Of a DNA stretch of 64,000 bases, positions 57,401-64,000 are shown one piece after another; position 1 is the first letter of the stretch; each line of letters begins with the position of its first letter. A model generated the notes under the pieces. It saw nothing but the letters and a program-made list of their open reading frames with translations. It made no database searches and had not been told where the DNA came from. Source of the stretch: Apostichopus japonicus (lineage: Eukaryota > Echinodermata > Holothuroidea > Aspidochirotida > Stichopodidae); contig NC_092575.1 of NCBI RefSeq assembly GCF_037975245.1, positions 27,255,841-27,319,840 on the forward strand, read 5' to 3'. The position numbers were made by a program, and so were the translations under genes.

Positions 57401-59757
57401 CTGATGATGAAATACGAGGCTGATAAACCTTCTTCAATGATAACATAAAGTAAGCATAGTGTATATTAAGAGAAAATTGGATATCTTTAACATTTGTAGA
57501 CTGTAACGCCACTCCATCATCTATTTCATCATCATTTTCACCACCAACAAAGGTTAAAATGTTGAGTACACGAATGAAATCTAAAAGAATTTGAAGTCTC
57601 ATAAGTATTGATACATCCTTCAAATTGGCATTCAACTAAAATGCAAGTTTGCATGTGTAGCTGAAGATGTCCTCATATTACTGTCGGGTCCATATTTATG
57701 CTAGAATCACACACAGGACATTCTGTTTCACACCAGTGCTTACTCTGGGAATCATCACCCTCCAAGATTTGTGTGTGTTTCTCAAGTACATGATTTTTTA
57801 AATTGCCGAACTCTTGCATGTTGCAACACAACCATCCTTACCACACTGAATGCGAAATTTAATAGAAATAGAGTGGTTAATCTGAACATGATGTATGAAT
57901 GCATGTATGGAATCTGCCTGAAAGGAAAACAAGTTGGGCAAGAAAACATGGCAAGTAACTGAAATATGCATGAATTGAACCTTTTTCAAGTCACAAATGC
58001 TGTGTCTGTACTCTCTGAGCAATTGTAAGTGACACTGACCCTGCTGCTATGGAGCCTTAAATCTTGAGAAAGAAATATAATATTGTCCAGACGTACATTA
58101 GACTGGTATCAATTAATGATGTTAGTTTCATGTTGGTGGGTAACTCTTTCTGAGGACAACGTTCACTAAGAATTTCAGTGTATTTTCAACATTGGAGTCT
58201 TGCCAAAAATTTAGGGCTGTATCCTTGCCTGGGGTAACAACATCTAACTAAACAAAACATATGTATATCAAGCTTTTTCTGATTGTCAACTATGAGTATC
58301 AAGGAGTCTCAAAATGTACACTAATTATATTGACAGAATGATTTGGTGTATTTAGCAGCCTGTAAAGAGAGAAAGGTACGTGGATGTGATACACTTGTTT
58401 CGAAGCTAGACTTGAGTAATTCGGTTGAAGGTTTCAGCTTTGCAGGGCTCGAAATAAGATAATATTAAAAGGGCCACCAGAGCAATTGAGAAGGGCACCA
58501 CGGCCAGAACTCATATTAAAAAAGGCACCGATAGTTTAAACACGTTGTCACATTAAAGGGTGTGAAGACTTGGTCAAAAGAAACGTCTAATGCCGGTAAC
58601 TTGACCTAGTTTCGAATGAGGTGTAACAGAAGTGTTAAACACCACCATATTGGCCCACTTACTCAATAGACGTTAGATTGAGGGAGAGGGAGGGGGTATC
58701 GCAGGTTATGTTACTATATGAACGATCTGTAGACTTTACAGGCGGATCACCTTTCTTGATTTTACACCAACCCCCACCCCTCGCCTCCTCTCCTTCCTCT
58801 TTCCGTGAATGAAATTCGATGAATTTATTAAATAACGTCATGACATTCAAGATAATATTCAATTACGTTCAGTAAGACAAAAAGGAAAATCTTTCTAAAC
58901 TGCTTAAAGTTCAATACTTGACTTAAGGTTTATATAAGAGGTCAAGGGTTAGTGGGCGTAATTTCTTATTTTATTCCTCTGCTGGACACTAGCTCAGATC
59001 AAGCCTTTCGTCCTCTCTTACTATAGCAGTTATCAATCCATTACCTCTTTTGTGCTCCGCGCTTCATCGTTTAGTAAATAATATTCATTTGAGAATTTGT
59101 TTCATCTTCTAATATAAGTCATAACATTTCGTTGTCTTCTAAATTATCTCAAAGGGCCCTCTGTTTGAAATTTGTGCCATCACTGTACGCTTCGTTGATC
59201 ATCCCGCGACTCAGCATACAAAGACACGTATCGATTTACATCAGGAACAAGATTATATCCTAGACCTTTCGAAGAATATTAGCTGTACCTCACATGCACC
59301 TGTCTTACACAGACGTCTATCATTGTAAGTGAATTAAACATTTATGATTTGTTTGCTATTAACAGCACTCCTGTATCGGAAAGTAACGCTAAATAGTACA
59401 ATATGCTTGTAATGGATATTTTGAATGAAAATATTAAAAAATAAACTTTTAACCATCGTGTATTAATTTCGTCGTCTTTTGCGCAATCCAGCGTGAAATA
59501 AATACAAATGTGACGTTAAGTTCCTAATTAATCGTATAAACAGACCTTAGAATCGAGTATCAATTATGGAATAAGTCCAGGGAATCTTTCCCGACGACCA
59601 AAATCATCATTTCACACGGTTGCTCATTGAATATCAAAACCTCCAAGAAAGTCTTCTTTCCCTCACGATGATTTCTTTATTAATTGCCATATTCCTCGAT
59701 AACAATTTATTTATAAAGTCTTATGTTTTCTTAAGATTTTCCTAATTTTATCCACAG

Positions 59758-59835
59758 ATCAGGTCTCCCGCTGCCTTAAGATAAGTCTAGCCGAACTAAA
59801 TAAGCACATATCGAAATGGCCACCAAAAATACCTC
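59758..59835 (+). CDS. Predicted small start exon of propeller gene B
   Basis: Acceptor 'ttatccacag', ATG at 59816 in context gaaATGG, codons GCC ACC AAA AAT ACC TC, donor gtaaga, phase 2. It mirrors 17709-17787. A preceding untranslated exon would end at 59324 (conserved 'gtaagt'). Conservation of both splice sites and the start between diverged copies is the main support. Confidence 0.45.
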
Positions 59836-61869
59836 GTAAGATTAACTACGTTTTTCTATTATTATAAAAGATCCAAATGTGTTTATACTAGGCATCCATA
59901 TATGGCAGTACCAGAAATTAAAGTATTGATTATGTGTTTACTTTACATGCACCTATATACAAGCAATGTTGTATACTGGAAATTGCTTCATAAACCGGAC
60001 TGCTCGTTCCCAGATAACTCCTGAAATGGGGAAAACGGCTCAGCGTCTAAGGAGAGGGGCGGTCGAAAATCCTAGTAAAATATCTCAAATCGCCGATAAA
60101 ATGGATCCTCTAGGCATTCTGTGCCACAAATTCCATTATTCTAAACGATATAGGACCTTTCGATTGATTAGTTTAATTTACTGATCAGCAAAATGACATT
60201 TCGTGGTTAAAATTCACCCAAATGTCTCAACAAAAATAAATGATAAAGAACGATACTTGTCAATACTGGGCACTTCTAATCTTGAAACGAGGCGCTTCTT
60301 AACGTTTTTGTTACAAAACAGGAGGAACGTTTCCCGTCGGATTTCTCGCATCAGGTCAATTGTGCCAGGATATAACACAAATGGTTTATGTCAAGGCTTA
60401 GTCTGGTAGACACAAAGGATGACTTGAGGTATAAAAATTAAAGTTGATATGTTGTAGACCATTAAAATACCCGGCTATTAGCCTATGTTGGATGTCCACA
60501 ACACTTTTTTATTTTAAAGAAATGACCCTTTATACAAGTGAGGTTCATCCCAAATGAACTGACTGGACCGTGTTTAGTCTAATACAAATAACGGTGGGTC
60601 AGTTTCTTAGATACAACACAAAAGTCATCGTGAAGACTGTTATAGCCTCAAATGCCATGTTGAGATGCATTGCAAATATTTCACGTGCCCATGTTGTTAA
60701 ATACCATCCAAGGGAGCTTTTCGCCTTTATGGAGATAACAGAACATGTTTTGGTGGAGTTATTAGAATTTTAAAACAATGGATTAACATTAAGATTTAGG
60801 ATTGCATTGAGGAGCCGACATCATCGATCTCTGGACCCTTAAGTGAGCATTCCAGAGTTTTAGCATATTTGAAGGTAAGTATCTTGGAAAACTCTTTAGC
60901 TATAGAGACATTATTACTAGCAGTCAAATCGGTCCTTTGTTTTTGTTGGATTATAATATATGGAAGAATTCAAGACTAAAATCCTGTCTGAGGTCGCCCC
61001 TTGAAAACTTTAGACCAAGTTTGCTCTTTTGAATATCGCCATCATTCATCATTGGCGGAACCTTTTGACAAAGTTAGATTTCTTGAATAGCTCTACCACT
61101 TACAACTTGTGGGCGTCTAACTATCTCTCCTTTTTGGCGCTAAATGCAAATGATTTAGAATGTACTTGCAATAATGTACATATGGTCAACACACAGGATC
61201 GGACAAATTGTATCAGTGCATACATATGATAACGATGAATACTGAATATAGAATAAACCTTGTTCAAGAAAATTAAATATAGACTATGCAACTTCATCAA
61301 TTTGACAATCTAGTGCCAATTAACAAGGGCTATAGTCAGTCGGTGATGTTAATTATATGTGAGAGAAATTTATGAAAGGAATATTTTCATATCCGTACAC
61401 ACGGTAATAAATCTTAAATGTCTTTCTACATTCTGAATTTTATTTCGACTTTAATAAGATACTTTAATGAGTTTTTATTTTATTCGGTCGATTTTCCAAT
61501 TTCTAGCACTTATTATACTCCGCTTTACATTCTTCACCTTAATGCGCGATGGGGTTCTTAATAGGAAACTATTGAAAGTCATGGACCTATATGGCCATTA
61601 TCCTAATTATTAGGCCTTTGAACGTCTCATTTCTTATATCGTAGAGATTATAATTTACCATTTGCCTATGTGGTTCATGACTTTGTAATTGCATGCATAA
61701 ATCAATACTGCGGCATTTTTTTAAAAATTCAGTACCGTTTGTAAGATCGACCTAGGCTGTACCTACTTCGCAGTCTGAGAGCTGTTCATCAACATTCCTT
61801 CGATCAAAAATCACTCAGACAAGCTTCCAACCCTGACCTAACTTTTCACTTTTTGCCTTCCACACACAG
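59836..61869 (+). other. Intron of propeller gene B
   Basis: About 2.0 kb against 1.46 kb in copy A; the extra ~700 bp lies near 60860-61560. A 67-codon frame (60570-60773; HVVKYHPRELFAF) is interrupted by an insertion-rich T-run in copy A, so it is not taken as a gene. Confidence 0.45.
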
Positions 61870-62782
61870 AGTGCATACAATGATTGCAACGATACCAAGA
61901 TTCACAGTACAACTTCATAGTTACAGTGTGTGGTCCGTGGACTTGCTAGATACAGGCCGATTGGCAGTCGCTGGATACGGCGGCAAGAAAAATAACACTT
62001 TTATCGATCTGTTTATGTTTCAAGTTGATCCTGATTCTCAGGAAAAACCGTTATTATGGACGTCAGAGCCCTATTTTTCTGAGGAATTTCAGTTTACCGG
62101 GTTTGGTTCAGAATGGCGGTCTGTTTGTGTACTGGATGATCGTCTGTTTTTAACGTGTTGTAAGGATACGATTGCATTGTACGATAGTAGTTATGGCGGT
62201 CTGGTCAAGAGAGGGAAGTTTGACGGTATAGCCATGTGTATGACAACCAGAGATGGTTTAGTCTATGTCGGTTTACATAGATCCAATGAGGTGATTGTCT
62301 TAGATTTGAGAGATTTTAGAATAAAGAAGACGATCACCTTAACAGGATTAGATAGTAGAGACTGTCCCTTTGATATATCAGTTAGTAATAATAAACTGTT
62401 TATCTGTACAGGCTATGATAGAGCTTTAATGTATAATAGTGAGGGAAAAATAGAACAGGAATATACAAACACACAGTACAGATATGCATTTAGTATAACA
62501 GTCAGTGAAGAGAAAGGATTAATATTTATATTATGGATTGGTGGTGAGGGTAGTCAAGTTGTTGTTTACTCTCTATCTAGGGGTCATTCTTTCATCTCTG
62601 GGGGTCATTCTTCCATCTCTGGGGGTCATTTCTTGGCTTTTTTTAAAGTTCGTGATAATTCCATGAGAATCAGGATCAATAATTACATAAACAGATTGTT
62701 TTTGGTTACTGGAACAACTGGAGAAGTATATGAATATCACACAGTAAGTACTAATATTAAAGAAAATATATGCCTATGGTAA
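61870..62782 (+). CDS. Beta-propeller protein (TRIM-like C-terminus), copy B
   Basis: Large terminal exon after the 'cacacacag' acceptor, about 303 residues, ending TAA. Same blade pattern as copy A: VDLLDTGRLAVAGYGGKKNN, then WRSVCVLDDRLFLTCCKDTI, then GLVYVGLHRSNEVIVLDLRD, then DISVSNNKLFICTGYDRAL, then FSITVSEEKGLIFILW and a closing blade EVYEYHTVS. Differences from copy A are mostly substitutions and in-frame indels (for example a few residues near DSRDCPFD), so both copies look functional. Candidate polyadenylation ATTAAA at 62807-62812. No RING/B-box/coiled-coil exon was found upstream. Confidence 0.75.
62582..62630 (+). repeat. 21-bp in-frame coding minisatellite (copy B)
   Basis: Two full units and a partial third encode GHSFISG / GHSSISG / GH. 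Shorter by two units than in copy A (19928-20016). Confidence 0.85.
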
Positions 62783-63052
62783 AAAGTAGGAATAGTTATC
62801 ACTTTTATTAAACCAATCCTTTGATTGAAGCTCAACAAATTGGGTTTCATTCTATACTAACAAGTGACGAGAAGACACTCTTAGATGTTTTGAGATCTAC
62901 TTTGCAAAATTTAATGAAAAAATAAAGGTACATTTTGCTTTGAGATTTGCTGTTTCTGGTAACGTTGTCATGGAAGTGTTTTGTACTGTCAATGTAAAAT
63001 TGGTTTCCTTATTTTCTCTGTCTTAATTGCTTAAAAAAATAAACAAAAATTT

Positions 63053-63770
63053 TGCTGGTGAATGCGGAATTTTATGAAGAACACACTATTACTTGTTTGT
63101 TAAGATGAAGATCAAAATGGTGGAAAAGTAAGTGTATTTTTTTTTTAATTTAGGCCATTGGATGCTTGTTGCCCATTGCAATAATAGAGCAACGTAAAAA
63201 TATTTGGGAAATATATTTTCTTATTTTCTGACTATACAACCTGCTAATTTTACCAAATTGTAACTAGTGAATGCGGAATTTTTATGAAGAACACAACTTT
63301 TACTTGTTTTTGAAGAGGAGCATAAAAATGGTGGAAAAGTAAGTGCAAAATTTAATGAAAATATTTGGCCATTTGATGCTTGTTGCACTTTGCAATATTA
63401 GAGCAACAGACAAAATTTGTAAAATATTTCTTCTTACTTTATGAACATACAACCTGCTAATTTTTACCAAATTGTTACTAGTGAATGAGGAATTTTATGA
63501 AAAACACAACTTTTACTTGTTTTTGAAGAGCGAGATAAAAATGATGGAAAAGTAAGTGCAAATTTTCTGACAAACTTAGGCCATTGTATACTTGTTGCAC
63601 TATGCAATATTAGACCAAATATGAAATAAAGTTTGTCTCATTTTGTGATCTATCAGGCTGTTAATTGCTACAAATATGGTATTAGTGAATGCAAGATATT
63701 CTCAATTTAATGCAATAAGTGTTATATTTTGTTGAAATTATTTCTATAAAGAAAATCTAAAACTAAAAAA
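63053..63770 (+). repeat. ~210-bp tandem array, about 3.5 units, copy B only
   Basis: Units begin near 63053, 63265, 63477 and 63683 with '(c)tagtgaatgcggaatttt' followed by 'acttgtttttgaagag' and 'tggaaaagtaagtg'. Copy A has no array at the matching place (about 20310-20330), so it arose or expanded after the duplication, or was lost from A. Confidence 0.85.
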
Positions 63771-64000
63771 TTCTATGAAAAGTGATGGAAAATGAATGTT
63801 GCCTGACAAGGCTGACATACAGTCAGACCATGTAGTGTAGTTACTTTATCATCTTTGGGCTGTCAAAGTCTGCTAAAATATACAAATTTGACAAAACCAA
63901 TGCAAACTATTGTTAAGAACACAACAGGTGCAATTTACCTTGAGATGAGGTAAACTTCAAGAAAGATTAAGGGCAATATTTTCATCTTACAAATCGGCCA

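Larger units (their letters stand above)
51430..64000 (+). repeat. Large duplication, copy B (reaches the window edge)
   Basis: Colinear with 9590-20535. The match resumes after the tandem array and is still present at the end (63780-64000 against 20330-20535), so the block probably continues beyond the window. Copy-B-specific extra sequence: 52400-53225, 54640-55105, about 59465-59680, about 60860-61560 and 62900-63780. Copy-B loss: the equivalent of 15648-16838. Confidence 0.85.

Noticed and set aside
60570-60773. 67-codon frame in the intron of propeller gene B
   Set aside because: The matching sequence in copy A is broken by a T-run and shift; no domain recognised.
1-64000. tRNA and rRNA genes
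   Set aside because: No cloverleaf-like or rRNA-like stretch was recognised by eye; only one weak SINE-like tRNA relic near 31640.

Overview
The window reads as nuclear DNA of an animal: AT-rich, few genes, split genes with GT-AG introns, and many decayed transposons and dispersed repeats. The protein families point to a marine invertebrate deuterostome, most likely an echinoderm and perhaps a sea cucumber. This rests on a death-fold/ZU5/UPA scaffold gene, duplicated beta-propeller (TRIM-like C-terminus) genes and abundant hAT-type elements. It is an inference from gene content, not a sequence match.

Layout. 1-9.6 kb: no convincing gene; dispersed repeats, an inverted minisatellite, and a repeat (called R1 here) split by a TTAA-flanked mobile element. 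9.6-20.5 kb: copy A of a large duplication, holding a decayed minus-strand transposon protein, a GIY-YIG (Penelope-like) tail, a second TTAA element and an intact beta-propeller gene. 21.2-22.5 kb: a hAT-type non-autonomous element with a perfect 8-bp target duplication. 23.4-36.4 kb: the main gene, + strand, at least 13 coding exons whose splice phases all agree. It encodes DED-like / coiled coil / DED-like / ZU5 / UPA / DED-like / UBA-like / CARD-like domains in that order. Its introns carry two further elements with clear 8-bp target duplications and a fold-back element. 36.7-45 kb: tandem repeats containing AGGTCA direct repeats, AT-rich 25-mer clusters, and a broken hAT/DUF4371 transposase at 40.3-41.8 kb. 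45.2-51.2 kb: an R1 repeat interrupted by a 4.6-kb long-inverted-repeat insertion that itself contains a LINE fragment. 51.4-64 kb: copy B of the duplication, about 42 kb from copy A in the same orientation, with a second intact propeller gene and an added ~210-bp tandem array.

How the genes may work together (inference): the main gene looks like a cytosolic death-fold adaptor or scaffold, combining the ZU5-UPA module of PIDD/UNC5-type proteins with several DEDs and a UBA-CARD order like that of cIAPs. The flanking propeller genes resemble the ligand-binding C-termini of invertebrate TRIM proteins. Together the locus could be a small, repeat-driven innate-immunity neighbourhood. The 5' end of the main gene was not found, and its last exon contains an apparent one-base frameshift.
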